A stretch of 64,000 nt of DNA from Polyangiaceae bacterium (GTDB lineage Bacteria; Myxococcota_A; Polyangia; Polyangiales; Polyangiaceae): assembly GCA_013361525.1 (NCBI GenBank), contig JABFXY010000082.1, positions 27,459 through 91,458 of the forward strand, in the 5' to 3' direction. This document shows positions 41,952 through 50,969 of this stretch, in pieces (position 1 is the first letter of the stretch; each line of letters begins with the position of its first letter). The position numbers and the translations under genes are program-made. The notes beneath the pieces were generated by a model. That model worked only from the letters and a program-made list of their open reading frames with translations, was not told the DNA's origin and ran no database searches.

Positions 41952-41971
41952 GTCACGCCACGTTGAAGGGG

Positions 41972-43189
41972 TCAGTCGGCGAAGAGCTCGGTGACCCACA
42001 CGCGGCCGTCGTCGCTCTTCGTGACCCCCAGCCCGAGCCGGGTGAAGCGCGCATCGAGGAGATTCGCGCGATGGGAAGGGCTGAGCCACAGTGCGCGGTG
42101 TGCCCGCGTGATCGTCGAAGCTGCGGCGAGGTTTTCGCCCCGCACGCGGAAGGTGATGCCGGCTGATTGCAATCGATCGGTGAGATCGCCGTTGCCGAGC
42201 TCGTGACCGACGATCCGCATGTCTCGCATGCGCTTGCTGTGCTCGGTCGCGACGGTGTCGAGATCGCTCGCGGCCTGCAGCGGCTTGAGACCTTCACCCG
42301 CGCGGGCCGCGTTGATCATCGCCCTCAGCGAGGCTGCGTCGTTTGCGGCGCCCTGCGCGGCGTCTTCGCCGGGCGCGGCGGTCTCTGCGAACTTCAGCGG
42401 CGCCGGCGTGCCGGCCATGATGTGTGCCTCGACGACGGGGCGTGGCCCCGTAGAAGCGCTCGCCAGCACCTGAATGACCCACACACCGGGCTGGTCGACG
42501 GCGAACGTCGTACGCACGTCATTGCCATTCAACGATGCGAGAACCGTCCTCGGCAGACCACGCGGGCCGAGGAGCACGACCTTCGCCTCGCTCGCCGGCA
42601 CCAGCATGTGCGCCTTCAGCGTGATCCACTCCCCGGCACGCGCGACCGTCGGTACCGGCTCGAGGTCGGCGAGGGCATCGACCACGACGACGCTGACGAT
42701 CGAAGAGCCGTCGTCGCGAGACAAACGTGCAACGCCACACCGGCGCTCACCGATCGCCTTGGACTTGGCGACGAACCGACCGAGCTCGTCGGCAACCTTC
42801 GTCTCGTCGAGATCGTTGCCGCGCATCGACCACGCGCGCGGCCACACGTAGGGCAACCCTGCGGAGCGGAGGGTGAACGCGAGCTCGTCGCTCGGGAGCG
42901 ATGGCTCGCCGCGCGCAAGACGACCACCGTTGCGCGCCGCAACCGAACGCAGGCCTGCATCGGGAGCGCCGCAGATCTCGTAGAGGCTGTCGTTCGAAGC
43001 GTTGCCCGACAAAGGTGCGGGTGACGCCGTCGACGCTCTCCACACGAGCGGCGGGCTCGCGCCGAGGCCGACGGCTTCCGCGTGCGCCAGCGAAGCCCAC
43101 GTGAGGCTCACCACGATCGCGAGCGCGACGAGCAGAGCTCGCGCCGCCACGCTGGGGCGGAGGGCTCCTCTCGTCGTCGCTGCGCTCAC
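41972..43189 (-). CDS. CAP/SCP-domain secreted protein
   Basis: A 405-residue protein starting with GTG at 43189, overlapping the TPR gene's stop (GTGA). Signal peptide ends SLAHAEA. The C-terminal third is a CAP domain: MINAARAGEGLKPLQAASDL, HSKRMRDMRIVGHELGNGDL, AGITFRVRGENLAAASTITR and AHRALWLSPSHRANLLDARF, with GHE and the H in SPSHR corresponding to the usual pocket residues. The N-terminal part (about 30-250) is a beta-rich region of unknown fold. CAP proteins bind lipids, metals or act on cell walls. Cotranslated with the TPR lipoprotein. Confidence 0.85.
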   Translation of the reverse strand: MSAATTRGALRPSVAARALLVALAIVVSLTWASLAHAEAVGLGASPPLVWRASTASPAPLSGNASNDSLYEICGAPDAGLRSVAARNGGRLARGEPSLPSDELAFTLRSAGLPYVWPRAWSMRGNDLDETKVADELGRFVAKSKAIGERRCGVARLSRDDGSSIVSVVVVDALADLEPVPTVARAGEWITLKAHMLVPASEAKVVLLGPRGLPRTVLASLNGNDVRTTFAVDQPGVWVIQVLASASTGPRPVVEAHIMAGTPAPLKFAETAAPGEDAAQGAANDAASLRAMINAARAGEGLKPLQAASDLDTVATEHSKRMRDMRIVGHELGNGDLTDRLQSAGITFRVRGENLAAASTITRAHRALWLSPSHRANLLDARFTRLGLGVTKSDDGRVWVTELFAD

Positions 43190-44469
43190 CGCGCTGACGC
43201 TACGTAGTTCGTCGGGTTCGGTCCAGGATCGTAGTTGAGGATGTGCTGCTGCACGTAGCGGACCGTGGCGCGGTGGACTGCGGCAGGAGCGGTACGCGCG
43301 TGCTCGGGGCGGTGCCGGCCGAGGATTTCGTACATCACGAAGCCGAGGAGCCCCTCGGTGTGCGCGAGGCCGGTCAGCGCCGAAGTCTGCGTATCTTCCG
43401 GTGCGGAGCGACCCTCGTCGCGTGCGACGGCGCGCTCGGCGACGAATGCGCCTATCGCGCTCTCGATGCAGAACATCTCTTCCGCGACGCTCAAGAAATA
43501 GGGGTCGTTCGGGCCGACGCCGAAGAGCGCCTCGCGCAGCTCCGGCTCGTACCTCATGACCGCCCGGCACCCTGCGTACATGCGCGCGCCGACCGTCGGC
43601 CCTGACGCGACGCGCACGACACCCATCGGATCCACTTCGAGGAAAATCGAGAAGGGCACGGGCCGTTCGCCGGGGGTCGGCGCGATCTTCGAAGCGAGGT
43701 CGAGCGCGCCCTCTTCGTTGGGGTGGTAGGCGAGCGCGTGCGCGATGCTCGTCCGCGCGCCGTAAACATCGCCACGCTGGTGCAGCAGAGACGCGAGCTC
43801 TTCATGGCCGAACGAGAGCGTCGGGTCGAGATGGATGACCTCGCGAAATTCCGCCTCGGCGGCGTCGAGCTGTTTGTTCGCGACGAGCGCGCGCCCGAGC
43901 TCGAGGTGGAGCGGCGGCGCGCTCGGCGCCAGGCGGACGGCGCCGCGAAGGGCCTTCACCGCTTCCGCTGCCCGGCCCTTCTTCAGCGCTTCGTGTCCTT
44001 CGTCGTATGCTTCCTTCGCCTCTTTGGAAACTTCGGCCGAGACGAGCTGCAGCCTCCCCGCGGGGTCTCGCTTCGCGACGAGCCAGATGTCCGGCTCCCG
44101 AGCCGGCGGCGGGCCGTATTGCGCGACATCGTTCGCGATGCGCGGCGTCGCCTCCGTCACAGTGTAGGTTCGCGGCGACTCGGAGACGATGTCCGCGACC
44201 AGCTTCGTCGTCCGCATCGCGTCGCGCGGATCCGAGAGCACGCGGTCGTGCGAGTAGCGGAATAGCGCCGGATCCGGATACGTACGAAGGGCGGGTACGG
44301 GCACCGGCTCGTTCCCCGGCTCGAGGAGCGCCAGCTGCTCTCGGCTGTAGGCCGGGAGCCACGACGGTACCGTGCCCGGCTTTCCCACGACGTCCGGGGT
44401 CTTGGCTGGAGCGCTGGCGCAGGAGGCGGTCAAGAGCGCCAAAGCGGCCAACCACCGGCGACGTCTCAT
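43186..44469 (-). CDS. TPR-repeat lipoprotein
   Basis: A 427-residue lipoprotein from the ATG at 44469 (MRRRRW, lipobox TASC). Residues about 150-250 have tetratricopeptide repeats (AYDEGHEALKKGRAAEAVKA, LHLELGRALVANKQLDAAEA, GHEELASLLHQRGDVYGART). The rest (about 260-427) is a mixed domain with two Cys (AGC, MFC) and no known motif. TPRs mediate protein-protein contacts. It is coupled by GTGA overlap to the CAP-domain gene, suggesting an envelope complex. The frame is open far upstream of this start, but that part is antisense to the next gene. Confidence 0.82.
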   Translation of the reverse strand: MRRRRWLAALALLTASCASAPAKTPDVVGKPGTVPSWLPAYSREQLALLEPGNEPVPVPALRTYPDPALFRYSHDRVLSDPRDAMRTTKLVADIVSESPRTYTVTEATPRIANDVAQYGPPPAREPDIWLVAKRDPAGRLQLVSAEVSKEAKEAYDEGHEALKKGRAAEAVKALRGAVRLAPSAPPLHLELGRALVANKQLDAAEAEFREVIHLDPTLSFGHEELASLLHQRGDVYGARTSIAHALAYHPNEEGALDLASKIAPTPGERPVPFSIFLEVDPMGVVRVASGPTVGARMYAGCRAVMRYEPELREALFGVGPNDPYFLSVAEEMFCIESAIGAFVAERAVARDEGRSAPEDTQTSALTGLAHTEGLLGFVMYEILGRHRPEHARTAPAAVHRATVRYVQQHILNYDPGPNPTNYVASAR

Positions 44470-44505
44470 TCTCGAAGTGGTAGCAGATGTCTCAGGGAAA
44501 GACCC

Positions 44506-46584
44506 ATGAAGCCTACGCCCGCTCGCCTCGCTCACGTCGTGCCTTTGGCTATCGTCGTCGCCGCTTGCTCCACCGGTCCATCCGCGAAAGAACCCACGGC
44601 GATCGGGAAGGCATCGTCGTCGTCGGCGAAAGCGAGCGGACCGAGCCAGACGGCCGATGTGCACCAGGTCTCGTGCACCCCGGACGCGCGATCGCCGAAG
44701 GCGTCGCCCGCGCTCGCGGAACGCAACAAAGGCGTCACCGCGATCGCTGAGGGGCGCACCGAAGACGCGCTCAAGTCGTTGGAGCTCGCGCTCGGTCAAG
44801 ACCCGAGCGACCTCGCCGCGTTCACGCTTCACGTTGCGGCGAACGCCGACGTCTCGGAAGCGCGCGTCCGCGCCGGTCGCAGCTTCGGCAAGCTGAAGCC
44901 GCAGAAGGTGGAGTCCGCTCGTCCGCCTCACAAGAACTTCGGCAAAGCCGACAAGGGGCCGAGCGTGACGCTCAAGCGCGGCCCCGAAGAGCGTCACACC
45001 GGTGATTGGTACGGCTGGCTCGCGCAGCACTCGCTGAAGAACCCGATCGGCTTCGCGGGCGAGATGACGCTCCCGAGTATGTTTGCCGACACGTTCGGCG
45101 ACCAGCCGATGTTCGGCACGTACGTCCACGAGACGCACACCGTCGTTCGCTATGGACCTTCGCTGGTCGTCCTCGGCCAGGAGGGCAAGGGCATGCGCGC
45201 GCTTCAGCTCGAGCCGCTCATCCTCGATACCTTTCAGCTCGCGGGCCCCACGCCTCCGCCCACACCGATCTTTCCCGAGGTTCGCTACGCAGAGGTCGTC
45301 GGCTCGACGCTGATCGTCGAGGTCGCGCACGAAGGCGACGGCGCGAGCATCAAGCCGGACGGCGTGCTCGCGGGCTTCGACCTCGAGAAGGACAAGCTCG
45401 CGTGGATTTCGGACGCGAAGGTCTCGAACGCGTACTCCGGCTACGCGACCGGGACGCATTTCATCACGTCGTTCACCGACACGACCGGCGGCAAGCTCAA
45501 CGTGATCGACGTCGCGACCGGCGATCTCGTCGCCTCCGAGGCGCTCCCCAGCCGCATGGACTACATCGTCGGCCAAGGGGCGAAGGTCTACGCGTGGGGC
45601 TACGAGAAGGCGCTCACGTTCGATCTCTCGACGGCGCCGGCGCTCGGCGCGCCGAAGCTCGGCGCGCTCGTCAAAGACGAGTCGTCGGCGAAGGCGGTGC
45701 TCGATGCGGGGCGGCGGTGCCTCCTGCAAAACGCGGTCATCGCGCTCGATCACCGCGACGGCGCCGCGTTGGTCAAAGCAGCCGAGCAGCTTCCGGAGGA
45801 GGCGAGCATCACGAGGGCCTTTGGTGCCGCGGGCGAATTTTTGATGGCGCGAGCGCAGGGCAGGGCGGGGCTCGATCTGACGGAGAAGCGCCCGGTTCCG
45901 GTCGAATTCGTCGCCACTGCGCTGGTCGCGAAGGACGCGAAGAAGCCGTCGACACCGCCGAAGCGCCTCGTCTCGGTAAAAGATCCGACCCTGGATCCGC
46001 CGAAGCCTCCATTCATGGAAGGCCCGCGACCGCTGTATTCGGTGATGCGGCTCGACCTGTTTCCGAATCGGTACGGCGTGTGGAACATCGAGGGCGCCTT
46101 CGCCGCCGGTGACCGCACGATCGTGAACTATGGCCGGCAGTTCATCGTCACGTTGAAGAACGATCAGGTCGACAACATCGTCGACTTGAAACCGCTCCTC
46201 GGCGAGGGCGCGAAGGACACCGCGCTCACGCCCGTCTATTTCGCGGCCGTGCTCGACGGGATTTTGTACGCCATCGTGACGCCTCAATCCGGACCCGCGG
46301 GCGCGAACAACTCCTATATCGCGGCGATCGATCCCTCGACGGCCAAGATCCTCTGGCGGACGTCGAACACGATCTTCCCTCGGCCGTTCATCGTTTTCGG
46401 TGACTACTTGGTCGCGGCGCAGAACCGCGAGAAGAACGGTGAGCTCGTGTTGCTCCGCCTCAGCGACGGGCAGCAAGTCGGCAGCGTGAAGACGAAGGAA
46501 CCCGTCCGCGACTTCGGGTGGGACTCCCGCGGCACCATCTATGCGGGGCTTGCCACCTCTCGCGAGAACTTCATGCTCAAATAG
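44506..46584 (+). CDS. Lipoprotein with PQQ-like beta-propeller
   Basis: A 692-residue lipoprotein (lipobox VVAAC) with GGGAAAG upstream. After a Ser/Lys linker there is one TPR-like unit (RNKGVTAIAEGRTEDALKSLELALGQDPSDLAA), then a long beta-propeller region with PQQ/WD-like blades: IDVATGDLVASEALPS, DPSTAKILWRTSN, SDGQQVGSVKTKEP. No quinone-binding residues can be assigned, so it is probably a structural binding protein. It is divergent from the TPR lipoprotein with only a 36-bp gap. Confidence 0.78.
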   Translation: MKPTPARLAHVVPLAIVVAACSTGPSAKEPTAIGKASSSSAKASGPSQTADVHQVSCTPDARSPKASPALAERNKGVTAIAEGRTEDALKSLELALGQDPSDLAAFTLHVAANADVSEARVRAGRSFGKLKPQKVESARPPHKNFGKADKGPSVTLKRGPEERHTGDWYGWLAQHSLKNPIGFAGEMTLPSMFADTFGDQPMFGTYVHETHTVVRYGPSLVVLGQEGKGMRALQLEPLILDTFQLAGPTPPPTPIFPEVRYAEVVGSTLIVEVAHEGDGASIKPDGVLAGFDLEKDKLAWISDAKVSNAYSGYATGTHFITSFTDTTGGKLNVIDVATGDLVASEALPSRMDYIVGQGAKVYAWGYEKALTFDLSTAPALGAPKLGALVKDESSAKAVLDAGRRCLLQNAVIALDHRDGAALVKAAEQLPEEASITRAFGAAGEFLMARAQGRAGLDLTEKRPVPVEFVATALVAKDAKKPSTPPKRLVSVKDPTLDPPKPPFMEGPRPLYSVMRLDLFPNRYGVWNIEGAFAAGDRTIVNYGRQFIVTLKNDQVDNIVDLKPLLGEGAKDTALTPVYFAAVLDGILYAIVTPQSGPAGANNSYIAAIDPSTAKILWRTSNTIFPRPFIVFGDYLVAAQNREKNGELVLLRLSDGQQVGSVKTKEPVRDFGWDSRGTIYAGLATSRENFMLK

Positions 46585-46595
46585 GTCGCGCCACC

Positions 46596-46865
46596 GTGGG
46601 AAAGCCCCGAATCGAAATCGTGTTCCGCAAAGGAAAGCCGACCTCGGCCTTCTTCCATTTGCGCGAGGGCTCGTCCGGAAAGACCGGGCGGCAGATTCCT
46701 ATCCGTCCGACGTTCGTTGCCCATTACGACGATGCCGGTCACCCGAGTGGCCTCGAGGTGCCGCTGCCGCTCGTTGCGTCGGCTTGGATGGTGAACGACG
46801 CGCTTCGCGAGCTCGGCGGCTCCCCGGTGGACGAGGTCGATCTCGCGCCCCTGCGATCGCTTTAG
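46596..46865 (+). CDS. Small DUF2283-like protein
   Basis: An 89-residue protein; GTG at 46596 gives VGKPRIEIVFRKGKPTSAFF, then VAHYDDAGHPSGLEVPLPL. The strand-turn-strand with YDDxGxxxGLEV resembles DUF2283-type small domains (about 60-90 residues), some of which are found in toxin-antitoxin contexts. Start 11 bases after the preceding stop suggests cotranscription. Assignment weak. Confidence 0.55.
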   Translation: MGKPRIEIVFRKGKPTSAFFHLREGSSGKTGRQIPIRPTFVAHYDDAGHPSGLEVPLPLVASAWMVNDALRELGGSPVDEVDLAPLRSL

Positions 46866-46908
46866 CGCCTCCTCGTCACACTCGGCGGCCGGCCCGCGAT
46901 GTGTCGGG

Positions 46909-48411
46909 ATGGTCGGCTACGCTTTTGGTTCGATGGCTGTGCGTGTCGGTCCGCTGGCGCTCGCGCTGCTCGTAGGCTTCGGGTGCCGCGAGCATCGCCC
47001 CGACCGGGCGCCGGACCGCCCGCCCGAGCGCGCCCCGATCGTCCTTTCGCCGCCGTCGGAGGCGCTCGCGAGCGTGGAGCTCCAAGGCGTTCCGTTCGTT
47101 CGGCAGAAGCCGGACTTCTGCGGCGAGGCGTGTGTGGAGATGGCCGCGCGCCGGCTCGGTCAGACCTACGACCAGGACGTGGTATTCGCTGCGAGCGGGG
47201 TCGACCCGGCTCTCGGTCGCGGTGCCTACACGCGGGAGCTCACCCAAGCGGTGAGCCGCCTCGGCTTCGATCCGGGTCAGGTGTGGTGGACGACAGATGC
47301 CGCCGAACCCACAGCGGGTCTCGACGCAGCGTTCGCGGCCGTTCACGCCGACCTGGTCCGCGGGGTGCCGAGCATCCTCTGCATGCACTACGACGAGTCG
47401 CCCGGGACGACGGAGCACTTCCGATTGGTCGTCGGCTACGATCGAGAGCGCGACGAAATCATCTATCAAGAGCCGGCGAAGGACGATGGCGCGTCCCGTC
47501 GCATGTCGCGCGCGCGGCTCTACGAGCTTTGGCCGCTCAAGTATCAAGCCGACTCCTGGGCGCTCGTGAAGATCGCGCTCGCGCCGGGGAAGCTCGTCAC
47601 GCCTGCGCCCGAGAGCGGGTTCTCGCGCGCGAGCTACGCCCAACACGTCATGCAACTTCGTGCGCGGCTCGCCGCGCGTGGGCACCAGCACCTCAACGTC
47701 CGCATCGAGGAGCCTTTCGTCGTGCTCGGCAATGATCCACCGGACGTCCTCGAGCGGCGCTCCGAGACGGTTCGTTGGGCGGTCAAACACCTCGAAAAGG
47801 ACTTCTTCGACGCGCGTCCGAATCGCATCCTCGACGTCTTCCTCTTCGGTGACGACAGGAGCTACGAGCAAGGCGTCCTGACGCTCACCGGCAGCGCCCC
47901 GACGACGCCGTACGGCTTCTATTCGAGCCGGCTCGACGGTCTCTTCATGAACATCGCGACCGGGGGCGGCACGCTCGTCCACGAGATCGTTCACCCGTAT
48001 GTCGAGGCCGATTTCGAAGATGCGCCTGCGTGGCTCAATGAAGGCCTCGGCTCGCTCTTCGAGCAGAGCGCGGAGCGCAACGGGCACATCGTCGGGCTGA
48101 CGAATTGGAGGCTTACCGGGTTGAAGCGCGCCATTCGAAAGCGCGCGCTACCGACCTTCAAAGAGCTCGCAGCGATGAACGACGACGTCTTCTACGCGGA
48201 CGACCGCGGCGACAACTACGCGCAGAGCCGATATCTCTTTTATTACATGCAGGAGCAAGGGCTCCTCGTGCCGTTCTACGAGGCATTCCGCGCAAACCGC
48301 GCGAAGGACCGGACTGGTTACACGACCCTCGTGAGCACACTGAAGGAAGAGGATATGGCTGCGTTTCAGTCGCGCTGGGAAGCGTGGGTGATGACGCTTC
48401 GCTATCCCTGA
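46909..48411 (+). CDS. Fusion of C39-like cysteine peptidase and gluzincin metallopeptidase, lipoprotein
   Basis: A 500-residue lipoprotein (lipobox VGFGC26; a second ATG at 46933 gives a more compact signal). Domain 1 (about 55-225) is papain-like of the C39 type: QKPDFCGEACVEMAA (Cys71), TTEHFRLVVGYD (His170) and YQEPA in place of the usual Asp-Pro. Domain 2 (about 240-500) carries GGGTLVHEIVHPYVEADFED: HExxH at 358-362, with the third ligand Glu378 in WLNEGLGSLFEQ, a gluzincin pattern. Two different catalytic classes in one exported protein is unusual. The Cys site may be a binding rather than a catalytic domain. Confidence 0.8.
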   Translation: MVGYAFGSMAVRVGPLALALLVGFGCREHRPDRAPDRPPERAPIVLSPPSEALASVELQGVPFVRQKPDFCGEACVEMAARRLGQTYDQDVVFAASGVDPALGRGAYTRELTQAVSRLGFDPGQVWWTTDAAEPTAGLDAAFAAVHADLVRGVPSILCMHYDESPGTTEHFRLVVGYDRERDEIIYQEPAKDDGASRRMSRARLYELWPLKYQADSWALVKIALAPGKLVTPAPESGFSRASYAQHVMQLRARLAARGHQHLNVRIEEPFVVLGNDPPDVLERRSETVRWAVKHLEKDFFDARPNRILDVFLFGDDRSYEQGVLTLTGSAPTTPYGFYSSRLDGLFMNIATGGGTLVHEIVHPYVEADFEDAPAWLNEGLGSLFEQSAERNGHIVGLTNWRLTGLKRAIRKRALPTFKELAAMNDDVFYADDRGDNYAQSRYLFYYMQEQGLLVPFYEAFRANRAKDRTGYTTLVSTLKEEDMAAFQSRWEAWVMTLRYP

Positions 48412-48833
48412 CTGGAGGAGCGCTTCGGCTTTCCGGTGCGAGGCGCGACATAGACGTAGAGGCGCGCTTTGGTGGTGACGACGCCGATGAGCGTCGATTC
48501 TTCACGCACCCGTGGCGCCGCCAGGCGCGTGTGGGATCGGGGCGGCTCCGGTATGGAGGACGGGCTTCGCGAGAGGACCGGAAGGTCCTTCGCGAAGACG
48601 TCGCTGTGCCGATTCACCTCGGGCGTCGCCGGCTCGGCGGCTTCGTCCGCGGTCGTGGGCTCGCCGACGATCGGTAAGTCCGCCGTCGAAGCACTTGTCG
48701 CTTCCGCCTGCGAGGGTGGCGCGGCTTCGCCCTCCATCGCGGGCGACATTTCCGTATGCACTGCATCGATGGCAGCGAGAGCGAGCCGGAGTCGCATGTC
48801 GGTCGGGTTAGCAATCAACGGACCGACCACCAC
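48402..48833 (-). CDS. Hypothetical protein, 143 residues
   Basis: The N-terminus reads MVVGPLIANPTDMRLRLALA and the central part is low-complexity (Ala/Glu/Thr/Pro). The last 40 residues (STLIGVVTTKARLYVYVAPR plus a basic tail) look like a short beta hairpin. It is not convincing as a folded protein, but it is the best candidate in this stretch; the other strand also has an open frame of similar length. Function unknown, reality uncertain. Confidence 0.4.
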   Translation of the reverse strand: MVVGPLIANPTDMRLRLALAAIDAVHTEMSPAMEGEAAPPSQAEATSASTADLPIVGEPTTADEAAEPATPEVNRHSDVFAKDLPVLSRSPSSIPEPPRSHTRLAAPRVREESTLIGVVTTKARLYVYVAPRTGKPKRSSSQG

Positions 48834-48926
48834 GAACGAGCGCTCGTGAGTGTTCTGCCTGATGCAAGCTCGTTCCGCTAGATAGCGTGCCTCACGCCCG
48901 CGGCATAAGCGCCTCGACCTGCGTGC

Positions 48927-50129
48927 TCAACGTCGCGGATCGTCCCGACGAAAGAGAATCGAGAGCGCGACGAAGCCCGTCCACAGCACCGCGAAGTGGA
49001 TAAGCATCGCGAAGCCGCTGACGTTCTTGAAGAGGCGTCCAGCGATCGGTGGGCCAACCAACATGCCGAGGGCGTAGGCCGCATTGTACAGGCCGCCCGC
49101 TTGCGACAGCTGCCGCTCGGGAACGGCGATACCGAGCAGCGCGAGTGACACAGGCGACAGCGACGCCAGCGAGGCGCCGGCGACGAAGCCCGTCATGTAG
49201 ACCACCGGCGCGCTCTTCACGAAGAGGAAGCAGACGATCGTCACGGTGCCGATGACGCCGAGGGCGCGCATCACGAAGAGATGACCAAACCGGTCGCCCC
49301 AGCGCGCAACGAAATTCGCGAGCAGGAGCATGCCCGCCGCGAAGAACGCCGGCACGATGATGGTCTGTCCTTCGGTGAGGCCTTGCCCCTTCAAGTAGAG
49401 CGGCAGAAAAAGAACGACGCTCGCCTGGAAGTAGCCGTAGCTGAACGTGGCGAGGCAGCTCATCTTGATGCGCCAGAAGATCTGCCCCGTCGTGAGGGGC
49501 GTCGTCGGCTGCGCCTTGTCCCCCAACGTGACCTCTTCGCCGCCGTCGGCGGAGCCCACGCGCATCCTCGCCGCGACCACGAGCGCGGTGCAGAGCGCCA
49601 GCGCGCCCGCCACGTAGAACGACGTCGACTTCGTCGCGACCGCGACGACCCCGCGTGAAGCGATCGGGCCGACCACGTAGCCGATCGCGAGCGCGATCGC
49701 GTAGAGGCTCATGAAGAAGGCCTTGTCCTCGCGGGGGGCGCGCGAAAGGAGCACCGTCTCCGACGACACCCACACGGCGACCGAGAACGCGCCGTCGAAG
49801 AAGCGCAGCGTCGCGAGCGCGGCATACGGCCCCGCAAAAGGGAAGAGGCCGACCGCGAGCGCATAGCCGACGAGCCCGGCGACGAGCACCTTCTTCGGGC
49901 CGAACCGGCGAATCGCCCACCCCGAAGGGATCGCGAAGGACACGATCCCGCCGGCGAAGAAGATCGCCAAGTCGCCGATGGTGTCCTTGTCGAACCCGCG
50001 CCCCTCGAGGAAAACGGCGATGAGCGAAATCGCCAGGCCGTACGAGACGCCGACGAGCAGGATCGTCCAATAGACGAGTCGTATCGTCGTGTCGGCGAGC
50101 GCTTCGGCTCGTCCTTCGGAGCTCGACAT
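48927..50129 (-). CDS. MFS transporter
   Basis: A 400-residue major facilitator protein with 12 predicted helices. The signature loop IRRFGPKKVLVAGLVGYAL follows helix 2, and LYAIALAIGYVVGPIASRG and LYNAAYALGMLVGPPIAGRL show the GPxxG pattern in helices 5 and 11. The second half repeats the pattern with VARWGDRFGHLFVMRALGVI. Substrate not predictable. Its start codon overlaps the cutA stop by one base, placing it last in an operon with the HEAT, coiled-coil and cutA genes. Confidence 0.9.
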   Translation of the reverse strand: MSSSEGRAEALADTTIRLVYWTILLVGVSYGLAISLIAVFLEGRGFDKDTIGDLAIFFAGGIVSFAIPSGWAIRRFGPKKVLVAGLVGYALAVGLFPFAGPYAALATLRFFDGAFSVAVWVSSETVLLSRAPREDKAFFMSLYAIALAIGYVVGPIASRGVVAVATKSTSFYVAGALALCTALVVAARMRVGSADGGEEVTLGDKAQPTTPLTTGQIFWRIKMSCLATFSYGYFQASVVLFLPLYLKGQGLTEGQTIIVPAFFAAGMLLLANFVARWGDRFGHLFVMRALGVIGTVTIVCFLFVKSAPVVYMTGFVAGASLASLSPVSLALLGIAVPERQLSQAGGLYNAAYALGMLVGPPIAGRLFKNVSGFAMLIHFAVLWTGFVALSILFRRDDPRR

Positions 50130-50479
50130 CAGGCGGGGCGCGACGTCTCGCTTCGAACCCAGGCGAGGTAGTCGGGGTTACCGGCGCTGCCGTCGATCGG
50201 CAACGCGACGACCTCCGGGACGCTATAAGGATGAATCGCCTTCACCGCGGTCGTGAGCGCACCGACGAGCGCCGCGCGTGTCTTGATGAGCAAGGTGCTC
50301 TCGTCGTCTTCCTGGAGCTTGCCTTCCCAGAAGTAGAAGCTCTTCACTTTCGGGACGACGTTCACGCAGGCGGCGAGCCGCTGCTCGACGATCGCTCGCG
50401 CGATGGACTCCGCGGCGTCGACGGGCGTGTTGACGAGGACGACGCGAAGGTCGCCCTCGTCGGCGCGCTCGTTCACCAC
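50129..50479 (-). CDS. cutA: CutA divalent-cation tolerance protein
   Basis: A 116-residue trimeric CutA protein (GTG start). It has the hallmark AIVEQRLAACVNVVPKVKSFYFWEGKLQEDDE (in pieces: EQRLAACVNV, SFYFWEGK, DDE) and KAIHPYSVPEVVALPI, with strand order of the ferredoxin-like fold. CutA is linked to copper tolerance, although the mechanism is disputed. Overlaps the upstream coiled-coil gene by seven bases and the MFS gene by one, so translation is coupled. Confidence 0.95.
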   Translation of the reverse strand: MVNERADEGDLRVVLVNTPVDAAESIARAIVEQRLAACVNVVPKVKSFYFWEGKLQEDDESTLLIKTRAALVGALTTAVKAIHPYSVPEVVALPIDGSAGNPDYLAWVRSETSRPA

Positions 50480-50931
50480 GGAGAGGCCTTCTGCGCCGAT
50501 CGCACGAGCTCGACCACGCGACGGCCGACGTAGTCCTCCACGTCGGCGGCTGCGATGTGGCGATCCCGCGCGAAGTCGAACTCACGCGGTTTGCCCTCGA
50601 GGAAGCTCACCTTGATGACGGCGGTGGCTCGGTCGAGCTCGATCGCGACGCTCAGGTTGCCGAGGGACAGGCGAGCGAGCTTGGTCCGCTTGCCTCCGGG
50701 AAGATCGCCGTCGGACGCGACCTCCTCGGTTTCGTCGAGGAACTTCGCGTCCTGACCCTTTTCCGCGATGCGCTCGTGGCCGAACTTCAATGCTTCGATT
50801 GCGAGGCCGAGCGCCGTCTCCGCGCTCGCGAGCGCCTCGAGGACGCGTTGCTTGTGCTTCGCGGCCTCCTCCGCATCTCGCTCGACCCTCGTCTTGACCG
50901 CATCGATGAGCTCGTCTCGCCAGTTCGGCAC
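50473..50931 (-). CDS. Coiled-coil protein of unknown function
   Basis: A 152-residue protein starting with GTG at 50931 and GGTGGG upstream. The N-terminal half (about 10-60: RDAEEAAKHKQRVLEALASAETALGLAIEA) should be a long alpha helix; the C-terminal half contains strands (LSVAIELDRATAVIKVSFLE) and a short helix. No known domain. It sits between the HEAT-repeat gene and cutA in the same operon. Confidence 0.7.
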   Translation of the reverse strand: MPNWRDELIDAVKTRVERDAEEAAKHKQRVLEALASAETALGLAIEALKFGHERIAEKGQDAKFLDETEEVASDGDLPGGKRTKLARLSLGNLSVAIELDRATAVIKVSFLEGKPREFDFARDRHIAAADVEDYVGRRVVELVRSAQKASPW

Positions 50932-50969
50932 AATCCCACCTTTCTCTTCGGCTGCTATAGCGTGCGGAA

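Noticed and set aside
44470..46476. N-terminal extension of about 670 residues of the TPR lipoprotein
   Set aside because: The extension is antisense to the PQQ-like propeller lipoprotein and lacks domains; the ATG at 44469 gives a normal lipoprotein signal.
48469..48849. A 126-residue plus-strand open frame opposite the hypothetical at 48402-48833
   Set aside because: Composition is Ser/Arg/Ala-rich with no strands or helices of note; the minus-strand frame is marginally better, and both are uncertain.
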